Positions 31,766 to 40,499 are shown, counted from the first letter of the stretch. The stretch: DNA of 64,000 bases from DATAOG01 sp963757395 (GCA_963757395.1 CAVWRK010000010.1:124001-188000); one strand, 5' to 3'. Program-made: numbers and translations. The notes: generated from the letters alone by a model not told the origin.

Positions 31766-32503
31766 CTAGAAGACGGGTTCGAGCAGGGATGCGAAGTTGG
31801 CGTAGATCTGCCGGGCCGCGTGGTTGAGCCCAGGCATGTGGGCATCGGCGGCGGCCGTGAAGCGGGCGGCGCCGTCCGCGCCCAGGCGCAGGATCAGGGC
31901 TTCGGTCGTCGAGGGGTCGGCGAACCAGTCGGCGAGCGTCGGAGCGTCGACCTCGGCGTGGAACTGCAGGCCAAAGGCCCGCTCACCGACCGCCAGCGCC
32001 TGGACCGCGCAGGTGCTCGAGCTGGCGAGCACGGTCGCGCCCGCGGGCGGCGTCATGACCTCGGCCGCGTGCCATTGCAGAAAACGGGTCGTGGGCGCCA
32101 GCCCTGCGAACAGCGGGTGCGCGCGCCCGGCCTCGGTCAGCCCGACCTCGAACACGCCGACCTCGGGGGTCGCCGCCGGCCGCACCTCGCCGCCGAGCGC
32201 TGCCGCCAGCAGCTGATGGCCGAGGCAGATGCCGAGATAAGGCATCCGGAGCTCCAGGACCGCGGTCCGGATCGCCTGCTTCTCAGGCCGGAGCCAGGGG
32301 TGCTGGGCCTCCTGCCAGACGTCCTGCGCGCCGCCCATGACCAGGAGCGCGTCATAGTCCTCGAGCGCCGGGATCGCTTCGCCCGCCTCGAGCGCGACCA
32401 CGTCCCATGTGATGCCGTCGGCTCGCAGGCAGTCGCGGAAGATGCCCGGGTGTGCGAGCTCCATGTGCTGGAACACGAGGACGCGAGGGCGGCGTCGGGC
32501 CAT
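31766..32503 (-). CDS. Class I glutamine amidotransferase domain protein
   Basis: The 245-residue protein has the GATase-1 fold: VLVFQHMELAHPGIFRDC, ALLVMGGAQDVWQEAQHPWL, the nucleophile elbow YLGICLGHQLLAAALGG (Cys near residue 90) and LQFHAEVDAPT with the catalytic His and Glu. It resembles the free-standing GMP-synthase-like amidotransferase group, which transfer glutamine-derived ammonia or hydrolyse gamma-glutamyl bonds. A partner synthetase is not adjacent. It is divergent from the dehydrogenase gene at 32673, 169 bases away. Confidence 0.87.
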   Translation of the reverse strand: MARRRPRVLVFQHMELAHPGIFRDCLRADGITWDVVALEAGEAIPALEDYDALLVMGGAQDVWQEAQHPWLRPEKQAIRTAVLELRMPYLGICLGHQLLAAALGGEVRPAATPEVGVFEVGLTEAGRAHPLFAGLAPTTRFLQWHAAEVMTPPAGATVLASSSTCAVQALAVGERAFGLQFHAEVDAPTLADWFADPSTTEALILRLGADGAARFTAAADAHMPGLNHAARQIYANFASLLEPVF

Positions 32504-32672
32504 GCAGGTCATCCTTGTCGCGCGCGAGCGCAAAGGGAGGGCGTCACCACTTGATAGCGCCTGCGGCAGCCGAAGACGAGAGCCCGATGATCGGACTCCG
32601 GCGCGACCAAGGGGCTACCCGCGGCGACGCGCGCCGGCTAAGAAAGCCCGGGCCGAACAATGGGAGGGAGCC

Positions 32673-33479
32673 ATGAACCGCGTGTTGATCACCGGTGCCG
32701 CGGGCGGCATCGGGCGCCGGATCCGGCCGCTGCTGCGTGGCGTCTATCCGATCCTGCGCCTGTCCGACGTCGTCGACATCCAGACCGAGGCGGGCGAGGA
32801 GTTCGTCAAGGCCGATCTTGCCGATCTCGCGGCGGTCGAGCGGCTGTGCGCCGGCGTCGACGGCATCATCCACCTCGGCGCCAGCTCGGTCGAGGATGCC
32901 TGGGAGCCGATCCTCAAGAACAACCTCATCGGTGGCTACAACGTCTTCGAGGCGGCGCGCCGGCAAGGTGTCAAGCGGATCGTGTTCGCGACCACCAACC
33001 ACGTCGTCGGCTTCTACCGGCGCCAGCGGACCATCGACCACAACGTGATGGTGCGGCCCGACTCCCGCTACGGGGTCAGCAAGGCGTTCGGCGAGGCGCT
33101 CGGGCGCATGTACGCCGACAAATACGGCCTTGCCGTGTTCAACATCCGGATCGGCAATTTGTGGGAAAAGCCGGTCGACCGGCGGCGCCTGTCGATCTGG
33201 ATCAGCCCGCGCGATCTGGTCCAGCTGATGCGGATCGGCCTCGACCACCCGGGAATCCACTTTGAGGTCGTCTACGGCGTCTCCGACAACGCCCGTGCCT
33301 GGTATGACAACTCGAACGCCTTCCGGCTCGGCTACCGGCCCGACGACCAGGCCGAGGACTATGCGGCGAGCGCGACCGAGGCCGACCTCGAGCTGCCGCC
33401 CGACCCGATTGGTGACCAGTTCCAGGGCGGCGGCTTCTGCGCCATGGAGTTCTCAGGCGACGTGAAGAAGATTTCTTAA
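32673..33479 (+). CDS. Uronate-dehydrogenase-like NAD-dependent SDR
   Basis: The 268-residue protein follows the pattern of bacterial uronate dehydrogenase. The NAD-binding motif is LITGAAGGIGRRIRPL, the segment GVDGIIHLGASSVED and the Tyr-Lys pair YGVSKAFGE match, the region AWYDNSNAFRLGYRPDD is the counterpart of the WWDNS segment, and the chain ends in a FQGGGF motif. Uronate dehydrogenase oxidises galacturonate or glucuronate to the aldarate lactone. I call it Udh-like because no downstream aldarate genes are next to it. The start at 32673 is preceded by GGGAGGGAG. The methyltransferase gene follows after 15 bases. Confidence 0.75.
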   Translation: MNRVLITGAAGGIGRRIRPLLRGVYPILRLSDVVDIQTEAGEEFVKADLADLAAVERLCAGVDGIIHLGASSVEDAWEPILKNNLIGGYNVFEAARRQGVKRIVFATTNHVVGFYRRQRTIDHNVMVRPDSRYGVSKAFGEALGRMYADKYGLAVFNIRIGNLWEKPVDRRRLSIWISPRDLVQLMRIGLDHPGIHFEVVYGVSDNARAWYDNSNAFRLGYRPDDQAEDYAASATEADLELPPDPIGDQFQGGGFCAMEFSGDVKKIS

Positions 33480-33494
33480 CTCGCTGACAAAGAA

Positions 33495-34214
33495 ATGGAA
33501 TTCGAAACATTCGATCGTCGGCACTACCCGACTCTCGGGGTGCAGGACGGCTATCGCGAATGGGCGCCGAGCTACGAGCGCGTGGTTCAGGACGAGATGG
33601 ACCTGCGCCTGCTCGAGCGGCTGACCACGGTCGACTGGGGCCGCCGGCGGCGGGCGATCGATCTGGCCTGCGGCACCGGGCGGATCGGCGCCTGGCTGAG
33701 AGCGCGCGGTGTCCAGCACCTGGATGGCATCGACCTGACCCCGGAAATGCTGGTCAAGGCGCGGGGGCGGCAGCTCTACGACCGACTGCTGGAGGGCGAT
33801 CTGCGCGCGACCGGCCTGCCGCCAGCAGCCTATGATCTTGCAACCATCGTGCTGGCCGACGAGCATCTGCCCGAGATCCGGCCGCTCTACCTCGAAGCCG
33901 CGCGGCTGATCGCCGCCGGCGGCCGGCTCGTGATCGTCGGCTATCACCCGTTTTTCCTGATCAGCGGGATCCCGACCCACTTCGATCGCGCCGATGGCTC
34001 GCCGGCGGCGATCGAGAGCCACGTCCATCTGTTCAGCGATCACGTCGAGGCGGCGCTGGCCAGCGGCTTTGCCCTGCTCGAGATGCAAGAGGGCGTTATC
34101 GACGACGCCTGGCTCGCGAAGAAGCCCAAGTGGCAGAAGTACGCGAACCATCCGGTCAGCTTCGCCATGGTCTGGGGCCGGGCAGGGCAGCCGAACCGCG
34201 CGATGTTGCCGTAG
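33495..34214 (+). CDS. Class I SAM-dependent methyltransferase
   Basis: The protein of 239 residues has SAM-binding motif I AIDLACGTGRIGAWLRARG, then IDLTPEMLVKARGR, a D-L-R-A-T-G stretch and LIAAGGRLVIVGYHP (motif III). The N-terminal YREWAPSYERVVQDEMD is typical of small-molecule methyltransferases of the UbiE/Methyltransf_11 type. The substrate is unknown. It follows the uronate-dehydrogenase-like gene in one operon and ends 27 bases before an antitoxin gene. Confidence 0.85.
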   Translation: MEFETFDRRHYPTLGVQDGYREWAPSYERVVQDEMDLRLLERLTTVDWGRRRRAIDLACGTGRIGAWLRARGVQHLDGIDLTPEMLVKARGRQLYDRLLEGDLRATGLPPAAYDLATIVLADEHLPEIRPLYLEAARLIAAGGRLVIVGYHPFFLISGIPTHFDRADGSPAAIESHVHLFSDHVEAALASGFALLEMQEGVIDDAWLAKKPKWQKYANHPVSFAMVWGRAGQPNRAMLP

Positions 34215-34241
34215 GGCGCTCCATGCAATACACTGTGGTGC

Positions 34242-34526
34242 ATGAAGAGCGAAGTCTACAGCTGGCGGCTGTCGCCGGACCTCAAGGGCGAGATCGAGGA
34301 GGCGGCGCGGCGCGAACGCGTAAGCGTTGCCCGGCTCCTCGAGCGCATCGCGCGCGAATGGTTGAAGACGCGGCCGATCGCGGGCGAGGACGACGAGGCC
34401 GAGCAGGCGCGGTTGCGCGCGGTCGCGATGCGATTCGCCGGGACGATTCGGGGCGGCGATCCCGACCGGGCGGCAGAGGCCGGCAAGCGGGTACGCGAGT
34501 TGCTTGCGCGCAAGTATGGACGCTAA
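34242..34526 (+). CDS. Ribbon-helix-helix-type antitoxin for adjacent PIN toxin
   Basis: The protein of 94 residues begins with a strand-helix pattern of RHH antitoxins (YSWRLSPDLKGEIEEAARRE followed by RVSVARLLERIAREWL). A charged C-terminal part would bind the toxin. It overlaps the PIN gene by 11 bases, the usual antitoxin-first order for VapBC-type operons. No helix-turn-helix of another class is visible. The pair presumably autoregulates its promoter. Confidence 0.75.
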   Translation: MKSEVYSWRLSPDLKGEIEEAARRERVSVARLLERIAREWLKTRPIAGEDDEAEQARLRAVAMRFAGTIRGGDPDRAAEAGKRVRELLARKYGR

Positions 34527-34935
34527 CGGCCTGATCGACACGGGCGCGATCCTCGCGTTCCTGGATCAGGATGACCGCTGGCATCGGCGTTGCGTCGATG
34601 CGCTGTCGACCTTGCGTCTGCCGCTTGCCACGTCCGCGGCAGTACTCACGGAGGTGTTCCATCTCGTTCGCAACCAGCCATTGCAGAGGTCGATGGCCTG
34701 GACCTTCGTGCGCTCGGCTGCCGTGACCTTGCTCGCGATCGACGATGAGGACCTGCCAGCGCTGGACCAACTGATGCGCAAGTACGCCGATCGGCCGATG
34801 GACTTTGCCGACGCCACGCTCGTGCATCTGGCGCGCCGCGAATCCCTCAGCACTGTGTTTACGATCGACCACGACGATTTCGAGACCTACCGGATCGAGG
34901 GCAGACGGCGCTTTCGCATCGTGCCCGACCGCTGA
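34516..34935 (+). CDS. PIN-domain ribonuclease toxin (VapC-like)
   Basis: The 139-residue protein starts GLIDTGAILAFLDQDDRWHR. The first acidic PIN residue is in LIDTG, the conserved TSAAVLTEVFHL carries the second acidic position (Glu), and MDFADATLVHLARR the third. These residues hold the Mg2+ for RNA cleavage, so the toxin looks intact. The start codon at 34516 lies inside the end of the antitoxin gene. Targets of VapC-like enzymes vary (initiator tRNA, rRNA), and this one is unknown. Confidence 0.85.
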   Translation: MDANGLIDTGAILAFLDQDDRWHRRCVDALSTLRLPLATSAAVLTEVFHLVRNQPLQRSMAWTFVRSAAVTLLAIDDEDLPALDQLMRKYADRPMDFADATLVHLARRESLSTVFTIDHDDFETYRIEGRRRFRIVPDR

Positions 34936-35006
34936 TTCTGCCGAAAGCCTTGCCCCAAGCTCCTGACGGTGGCAGCGGTAGGGGCGAGACGTGCGGGGAG
35001 AGAGCC

Positions 35007-35534
35007 GTGAGCAGAGCGCCGGTCGACAAGTTGTTCAGCGAAGCCGAGATCGCCGACCGGGTCGAGGCGCTCGCGGCCGAGATCGTGGCGGCGATGGGCC
35101 CGGATCTCGTGGTCGTCGGCGTGCTGAAAGGCAGCTTCGTGTTCCTGGCAGATCTGGCGCGGGCGCTGAGCCGGGCAGGGGCCGCGCCCCGGATCGAGTT
35201 CATGCGCCTTGCGAGCTACGGCCAGGGCAAGGAGAGCTCGGGCGAGGTCCTGCTGCTCGCCGACGCGCCGCGCGACTTCGAAGGCAGGCCCGTGCTGCTG
35301 GTCGACGACATCGTCGATACCGGCCTCTCGATGGCCTACGGCCGGCGTCTGCTGCTCGGCCGCAACGCGTCCGCGGTCTGGACCTGCGCGCTGCTCGACA
35401 AGCCCTCCCGGCGCAAGGTCGAGAGCCCGGTCGACTTCATCGGCTTCGAGATCGAGGACGTGTTCGTGGTCGGCTACGGCATCGACTACGCCGAGCGCTA
35501 CCGGGAGCTGCCCTACATCGGCAAGGTGACCTGA
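35007..35534 (+). CDS. hpt: Hypoxanthine-guanine phosphoribosyltransferase-like protein
   Basis: The 175-residue phosphoribosyltransferase has the PRPP-binding loop VLLVDDIVDTG near residues 95-105. The HPRT-type segments are VVGVLKGSFVFLADLARALS, the flexible loop LASYGQGKESSGEV and VDFIGFEIEDVFVVGYGIDY. HPRT salvages hypoxanthine and guanine with PRPP. The GTG at 35007, preceded by GGGGAGAGAG, gives the usual length. It stands alone, downstream of the toxin-antitoxin pair. The specificity could also be xanthine/guanine, but the motif set fits HPRT better. Confidence 0.87.
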   Translation: MSRAPVDKLFSEAEIADRVEALAAEIVAAMGPDLVVVGVLKGSFVFLADLARALSRAGAAPRIEFMRLASYGQGKESSGEVLLLADAPRDFEGRPVLLVDDIVDTGLSMAYGRRLLLGRNASAVWTCALLDKPSRRKVESPVDFIGFEIEDVFVVGYGIDYAERYRELPYIGKVT

Positions 35535-35603
35535 GGGCATCGTCCACGAACGGACGCGGCACGGCGTGCGGTCGTGATAGATGCTCCTCGAGGGCCAACA
35601 GCG

Positions 35604-35864
35604 ATGGCGCCCGAGGCCAACGCCAAGAAGAGCGCCGTGCTCGACAACGCGCGCGTGATCGTCGAACACCTGCTGAAGCTGCAGCACAATCCGGCGCAGG
35701 GCGCCCGGCGCTTTCCGACGACCGCCGCCGGCGGCTACGGCGCGCGTCGCCTTCGGCTGGCCGGCATCAGTGCCGATGCCGAGCCCTCGAAAGTGCCAGG
35801 TTCTGCCTTGGCCCGCGCGCCCGGTGGGGCGCGCCCGGCTCCCGAGCTCCGATGTCCGCTTTGA
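35604..35864 (+). pseudogene. DUF29-family remnant
   Basis: The 5' part encodes ARVIVEHLLKLQHNPAQGAR, which is the central helix of DUF29 proteins (compare the intact DUF29 gene at 38959). No N-terminal or C-terminal domain accompanies it and the following residues are low-complexity. A start at ATG 35604 is possible. The piece looks like an internal fragment left by deletion. DUF29 proteins have no settled function. Confidence 0.45.
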
Positions 35865-35915
35865 CGTTCGCGCTCCGGCTCGACTAGACTCGCCGCCCCT
35901 TTGGGAGGGCGTCGT

Positions 35916-36725
35916 ATGGCGATCGATCGGTTCAAAGCGGCCAACCGGACCTATTGGGACGGCGAGGTCGACTTCAACCTGGTGCGCTGGGACATCGAGG
36001 GCTTTTTCGCCGATCCGGCGCGGCTGACCCGGGAGGTCGCCGCTGACCGGGAAGCGCTCGGCGTTGTGCAGGGCAAGTCGCTGATTCATCTCCAATGCCA
36101 TTTCGGTCTGGACACGCTCGCCTGGTCCCGGCTGGGTGCGGACGCGACCGGGGTGGATTTCTCGCCGCGGGCGATCGCGGCCGCGATCGATCTGGCGAAG
36201 CGCGACGGCGCGAGCACCCGGTTCGTCGAGGCTGACCTGTACGAGATCCCCCAGGTGGTCCCCGAGCGCTTCGACTTCGTCTACACCGGCGGCGGCGCGC
36301 TCTGCTGGCTTGCGGACATCAGGGGCTGGGCCGATGTGGTCAGCCGTCTGCTGAAGCCGGGTGGCGTCTTCTACATCCGCGAGGCCCATCCGGTGCTGTG
36401 GTCGCTGGAGGACGAGCGCGACGACCAGCACCTGGTCATCGGTCTGCCCTACTTCAAAACGCCCGAGCCGAAGCAATGGGATGCCGCCCCGGTCTGGGAG
36501 GCGCGGACGGTCGCCGGGCCGCACTACGTCTGGCAGCACGGTCTGGGCGAGATCGTCAGTTCCCTGATCGACGCCGGCCTCGTCATCCAGTTCCTGAAGG
36601 AGCATAGAACCTGCCTCTGGCAGGCCCTGCCGTTCATGGTCCAGGACCAGGACGGATGGTGGCGGCTGCCGGACCGGCCGGAGCGCCTCCCGCTGATGTA
36701 CTCGATCCGGGCCTCGAAGGCATAG
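35916..36725 (+). CDS. Class I SAM-dependent methyltransferase
   Basis: The protein of 269 residues has SAM motif I LIHLQCHFGLDTLAWSRLGA and VDFSPRAIAAAIDLAKR, then RFDFVYTGGGALCWLADI and LLKPGGVFYIREAHPVL. The HLQCHFG form is typical of a group of methyltransferases of unknown substrate in soil bacteria. Start at ATG 35916. It stands alone with a 51-base leader. The function beyond methyl transfer is not known. Confidence 0.85.
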   Translation: MAIDRFKAANRTYWDGEVDFNLVRWDIEGFFADPARLTREVAADREALGVVQGKSLIHLQCHFGLDTLAWSRLGADATGVDFSPRAIAAAIDLAKRDGASTRFVEADLYEIPQVVPERFDFVYTGGGALCWLADIRGWADVVSRLLKPGGVFYIREAHPVLWSLEDERDDQHLVIGLPYFKTPEPKQWDAAPVWEARTVAGPHYVWQHGLGEIVSSLIDAGLVIQFLKEHRTCLWQALPFMVQDQDGWWRLPDRPERLPLMYSIRASKA

Positions 36726-36959
36726 TCCGCGGCCGCGGCACGAGCAACCGCGGGCCCCGAGGGACCCGCCAGGACATGCCCGATGAAGGGGCGCGGACCA
36801 CGAGGAGGCGAGACGAGCCTCCAGGCGCCCCAACGCCTCGGACGCCCTGTGAGCATGCGCCTGTCGCCGGCCAGTCGGCATTTTGGCGGCTGGCACCGTA
36901 GGCAACCGGCGCCAAAGCGGTTATGGAAGGGGCGCCAAGCAGCAAGGGAGGGTGGTCGC
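36726..36959. other. Intergenic leader of the SDR gene
   Basis: The 234-base gap between the methyltransferase and the SDR gene has no open frame with a family signature. Near the end the sequence becomes purine-rich (CAAGGGAGG) and forms the SDR ribosome-binding site. No terminator with a T run was seen. Confidence 0.4.
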
Positions 36960-37709
36960 ATGGCTAAGGTCGCTCTGGTCACGGGCGCGGGCTCGGGGAT
37001 CGGCAAGGCGTCGGCGCTGGCGCTGGCCAGGGATGGCTTCGACGTGGTCCTCGGCGGGCGGCGCAAGGAGCCTCTGGAGGCGGTCGCCGGGCAGGCGCGG
37101 GACCTCGGCCGCCAGGCGCTGGCGGTGCCGACCGACGTCACCGATCCGGCCTCGGTCAAGGCGCTGTTCGCGAAGGCGAAAGAGACCTTCGGCCGGCTCG
37201 ATGTGCTGTTCAACAACGCCGGCGTCGGCGCGCCGGCGATCCCGCTCGAGGACTTGCCGTTCGAGAAGTGGAAGGCGGTGATCGACACGATCCTGACCGG
37301 CTCGTTCCTGTGCACGCAGGAAGCGATCAGGATCATGAAGAGCCAGACCCCGATGGGCGGCCGGATCATCAACAACGGCTCGATCTCGGCCTATGCGCCC
37401 CGGCCCAACTCGGCGCCCTACACCTCGGCCAAGCACGCGATCGGCGGCCTGACCAAGTCGACCTCGCTCGATGGCCGCAAATACGACATCGCCTGCGGCC
37501 AGATCGACGTCGGCAACGCCTTTACCGAGATGGCGGCGCGGATGAAGGACGGCGTGCCGCAGGCGGACGGCTCGATCAAGGTCGAGCCCCTGATGGACGT
37601 CGAGCACGTGGCGCGCGCGGTCGCCCACATGGCGAGCCTGCCGCCGGATGCCAACATCCAGTTCCTGACCGTGATGGCGACCAAGATGCCGTTCGTCGGC
37701 CGCGGCTGA
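36960..37709 (+). CDS. Short-chain dehydrogenase/reductase
   Basis: The 249-residue classical SDR has the cofactor motif LVTGAGSGIGKASALAL, the NNAG motif at LDVLFNNAGVG, the catalytic Ser in IINNGSISAYAPR and the Tyr-Lys pair in PYTSAKHAIGG. It likely oxidises or reduces a secondary alcohol with NAD(P). The ribosome-binding site AGGGAGG precedes the ATG. It converges with a CoA-transferase gene with only 2 bases between stop codons. The substrate is unknown. Confidence 0.9.
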   Translation: MAKVALVTGAGSGIGKASALALARDGFDVVLGGRRKEPLEAVAGQARDLGRQALAVPTDVTDPASVKALFAKAKETFGRLDVLFNNAGVGAPAIPLEDLPFEKWKAVIDTILTGSFLCTQEAIRIMKSQTPMGGRIINNGSISAYAPRPNSAPYTSAKHAIGGLTKSTSLDGRKYDIACGQIDVGNAFTEMAARMKDGVPQADGSIKVEPLMDVEHVARAVAHMASLPPDANIQFLTVMATKMPFVGRG

Positions 37710-37711
37710 CC

Positions 37712-38902
37712 TCAGCGCCGGCGCTGCTCGAGGACCACCCCCGCCGCGACCAGCCCGGCGATCTCGGCCTCGCTGAAGCCGAACTGCTCGAGGATCTCGC
37801 GGCCATGGGCGCCGAAGCGGGGCGGGGTGCGGGCGACCCGCCCGGGCGTTCGGGACAGCTTGATCGGCAGGCCGAAATTCCGGTAGCCCGGCTCCTCGAC
37901 CGCCATGCCGCGATGGCGGGTGTGGGCGTCCGACCAGACCTCGGCGACATCGCGCACCGGGCCCGCGGGCACGCCGGCCGCAAGCAGCCGTTGGCAGAGG
38001 GCCTCGCCGTCCTGGTCGGCGAGCAGCGCCTTCAGCCGCGCGGTCAGGGCAGGGCGATTGGCGGTCCGGTCGCGGTTGCTGCGAAAGCGCGGGTCCAGGG
38101 CCAGATCCGGCGCGCCGAGCTCGGCGCCGAGTCGCCCGAACGCCCGGTCGTTGCCGATCGCGAGGAACACGTCGACCGTGCGGGTCGGGAACTTGTCGTA
38201 GGGGCTGATGTTCGGGTGCGCGTTGCCGGTCAGCCCCGGCAGTTTTCCCGACAGCAGGTAGTTCGGAAGGTGCGGGTGCATCAGCGCGACGCCGGCATCG
38301 TAGAGGGTCATGTCGAGGAACTGGCCCTGGCCCGAGCGCGCCCGCTCGAGCAGCGCCATCAAAACCCCGATCGCCGCGTAGAGGCCGGCGCCGAGGTCGA
38401 CCAGCGGGATGCCGATCCGGGTCGGATCGGCGACGCCATTGATCGAGAACATGCCGACCATCGCCTGGATCACCGCGTCGTAGCCGGGCAGGCCGCCCAT
38501 CGGGCCGTCGGCGCCAAAGCCGCTGATCCGGCAATGGATCAGGCGCGGGAAGTGCTTCTGCAGCACCTCCTGATAGCCGAGGCCCCACTTCTCCATGGCG
38601 CCGGGCTTGTAGTTCTCGATCAGGACGTCGGCGCGCTCGAGCAGGCGGAGCAGCACGTCCCGGCCCTCCGGCCGGGCCAGATCGAGCCCGAGCGAGCGCT
38701 TGTTGCGGTTGACCCCGATGAAGTAGGAGGCATCGTGCGCCTCGTCGAACGGCGGCCCCCAGTCGCGCACCTCATCGCCCTGGGGCGGCTCGATCTTGAT
38801 GACCTCGGCGCCATGGTCGCCCAGGATCTGGGTACAATACGGCCCGCCCAGCACCCGGGTGAGATCGAGCACGAGCAGCCCGTCGAGGGCGCCTGCGGTC
38901 AT
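37712..38902 (-). CDS. Class III CoA-transferase (CaiB/BaiF family)
   Basis: The 396-residue protein has the family III CoA-transferase pattern: VLDLTRVLGGPYCTQILGDH, HGAEVIKIEPPQGDEVR, DVLIENYKPGAMEKWGLGYQ and the active-site Asp in GQFLDMTLYDAGVALMH. The C-terminal lid is GVPAGPVRDVAEV. These enzymes exchange CoA between an acyl donor and an acid acceptor through an aspartyl-CoA intermediate. The length is normal. The acid substrate cannot be told. Its neighbours do not include an obvious acyl-CoA degrading enzyme. Confidence 0.9.
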   Translation of the reverse strand: MTAGALDGLLVLDLTRVLGGPYCTQILGDHGAEVIKIEPPQGDEVRDWGPPFDEAHDASYFIGVNRNKRSLGLDLARPEGRDVLLRLLERADVLIENYKPGAMEKWGLGYQEVLQKHFPRLIHCRISGFGADGPMGGLPGYDAVIQAMVGMFSINGVADPTRIGIPLVDLGAGLYAAIGVLMALLERARSGQGQFLDMTLYDAGVALMHPHLPNYLLSGKLPGLTGNAHPNISPYDKFPTRTVDVFLAIGNDRAFGRLGAELGAPDLALDPRFRSNRDRTANRPALTARLKALLADQDGEALCQRLLAAGVPAGPVRDVAEVWSDAHTRHRGMAVEEPGYRNFGLPIKLSRTPGRVARTPPRFGAHGREILEQFGFSEAEIAGLVAAGVVLEQRRR

Positions 38903-38958
38903 TCTTCGTCTTCCGAGGCTGATCGAAGTATCACGGCCATCTCGTTGATGGATCGTGT

Positions 38959-39417
38959 CTATATCGTTGCATCGGGCAGGTAACGCTCAGCCAGGACATC
39001 ATCGGGCGCGTAGGGGCATTCGACCGGGAAGCGATCCGGCGCCAGGCCCGTTTCGTCGACCGCGTCCTCGACAGCGTCGGGGTAGGCGTCGCGCATCAGC
39101 TCCGGCACCTGCCGGCGCAGGCTCGGGCTCTGCTTGAGCAGCTTGCGGACCTCGCGCCGCTGGGTGCGCAGGGTCTTGCGCCAGCTGGCGCCGCGCAGCG
39201 GCGGCTGCGCCTGCCACTTCAGGAGATGGAGGAGGATCACGCAAAGTCGGCTTTCGAGCTTGCGTCGGTCGCGCCCCCCCATCGCCAGGATCTCCTCCGC
39301 CAGATTCTCCCAGTCCAGCCCCGCCGACCGGCGCGCGCGCAGCAGCGCTGCCTGCTCCAGGCTCCAGGCGTAGAGGTCCTCCTCGTAGCTGACGCGGTTC
39401 TTGACGCTGGCGGCCAT
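38959..39417 (-). CDS. DUF29 family protein
   Basis: The protein of 152 residues is a complete DUF29 protein: YEEDLYAWSLEQAALLRARR, GLDWENLAEEILAMGGRDRR, LCVILLHLLKWQAQP, and a C-terminal tail with DRFPVECPYAPDDVL. DUF29 proteins are common in alphaproteobacteria and cyanobacteria and their role is unknown. It is an isolated gene on the minus strand. Confidence 0.85.
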   Translation of the reverse strand: MAASVKNRVSYEEDLYAWSLEQAALLRARRSAGLDWENLAEEILAMGGRDRRKLESRLCVILLHLLKWQAQPPLRGASWRKTLRTQRREVRKLLKQSPSLRRQVPELMRDAYPDAVEDAVDETGLAPDRFPVECPYAPDDVLAERYLPDATI

Positions 39418-39494
39418 GAGTCTTCCCTCTGTCCGCGACCGGCGATGCTCATCCTAGCATGGGGTCGTCGCCGGTCCACGGGCTTCGGGCGGGT

Positions 39495-40499
39495 TCAGCC
39501 CGAGAGCGCCCGCGCGGCTGCCCGGGCGAGGTCGACGACGTCGAAAATCCGCGCGACGTAGTGGTCGCGGACCTGGAACGCGACCGCGCTCTCGCCGCGC
39601 AGCTCGCGGCCGAGAGCGTCGATCAGCCGGTGCAGGCGGCGGCCGTGCAGGCCGAGGGCGCGTTGGAGCGGATCGCCGATCACGCCCGCGAAGCCCGCGG
39701 TGACCGCACTCAGCAGCAGCAGCCCGCCGGTCGCGCCGAGCAGCAGGCCGGCCGAGGGCTGGACCGGGAACCACGCATACCAGAGGCTGCCGAGGCCGGC
39801 GCCAAGCGGAAAGCTCGCGACCGCGGCCTGATGCGCGAGCGCGCTCGCCAGCACCGGGCCGAGGCTGAAGGTGCCAGGCGTGAGCTTCTGGAACAGGGCG
39901 GCGCCGGTGCTCGCCAGCAGCGCGTTGTTGAACAGATCGGCCGCGGCATGGCGGGCGCCCGCATAGGTCCGGAGCATCGCCCGAACCCGCGCTCGCGCCT
40001 CGGGACTGCCCGACGGGGCCCGGAGGCGATCCAACAGTGCCGCCAGGGGCTCGGCGAGGCTTGGGTCCTCGAGGATCGCCTCGGCAAGCGCGTCGCCCTC
40101 GGTCCGCCGGCGGCCGTCGTCGTAGGGCAGCTGCAAGAGATCACGATGCAGACGAAAGGTCAGCTCGCGCGCGACGTCGGTCTCGATGAACGGGTTCAAT
40201 CCCGCGAGCCAGCGCGCCGCGCGGCGGGCGCGGAGGCGCTTGAGCCCGGCGGCGCCGAGCTGCATGGCGAGATAAGGCGGCAGCAGCGCGACGTTGGCCG
40301 GCGCCCGCAGCAGGTCCGGGCCGAGCGCCAGGCGGTGCAGGCGGAGCGACCCGAGCAGGCTGTAGTTGGCATCGACGAAGGTTTGCACGCGGGCGCGGCG
40401 GCCGGTGATGTAACGGTCGATCGCGCGCGCGACGATCGCTCGCGCCGCAGCGTCGTCGATCTTCGAAGCGCCCTGCGCTTCGGCTTCGGCCAGGGTCAT
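39495..40499 (-). CDS. Uncharacterised membrane-associated protein coupled to CoA-transferase genes (DUF6635-like)
   Basis: The protein of 334 residues is mostly helical. It contains ITGRRARVQTFVDANYSLLG, LHRLALGPDLLRAPANVALL, a hydrophobic pair around residues 215-280 (GTFSLGPVLASALAHQAAVA, PSAGLLLGATGGLLLLSAVT) and a C-terminal QRALGLHGRRLHRLIDALGR. I recognise this as probably the DUF6635 group but give no function. Its ATG overlaps the stop of the CoA-transferase subunit B gene by one base (TGATG), so it is made together with both transferase subunits. Confidence 0.65.
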   Translation of the reverse strand: MTLAEAEAQGASKIDDAAARAIVARAIDRYITGRRARVQTFVDANYSLLGSLRLHRLALGPDLLRAPANVALLPPYLAMQLGAAGLKRLRARRAARWLAGLNPFIETDVARELTFRLHRDLLQLPYDDGRRRTEGDALAEAILEDPSLAEPLAALLDRLRAPSGSPEARARVRAMLRTYAGARHAAADLFNNALLASTGAALFQKLTPGTFSLGPVLASALAHQAAVASFPLGAGLGSLWYAWFPVQPSAGLLLGATGGLLLLSAVTAGFAGVIGDPLQRALGLHGRRLHRLIDALGRELRGESAVAFQVRDHYVARIFDVVDLARAAARALSG

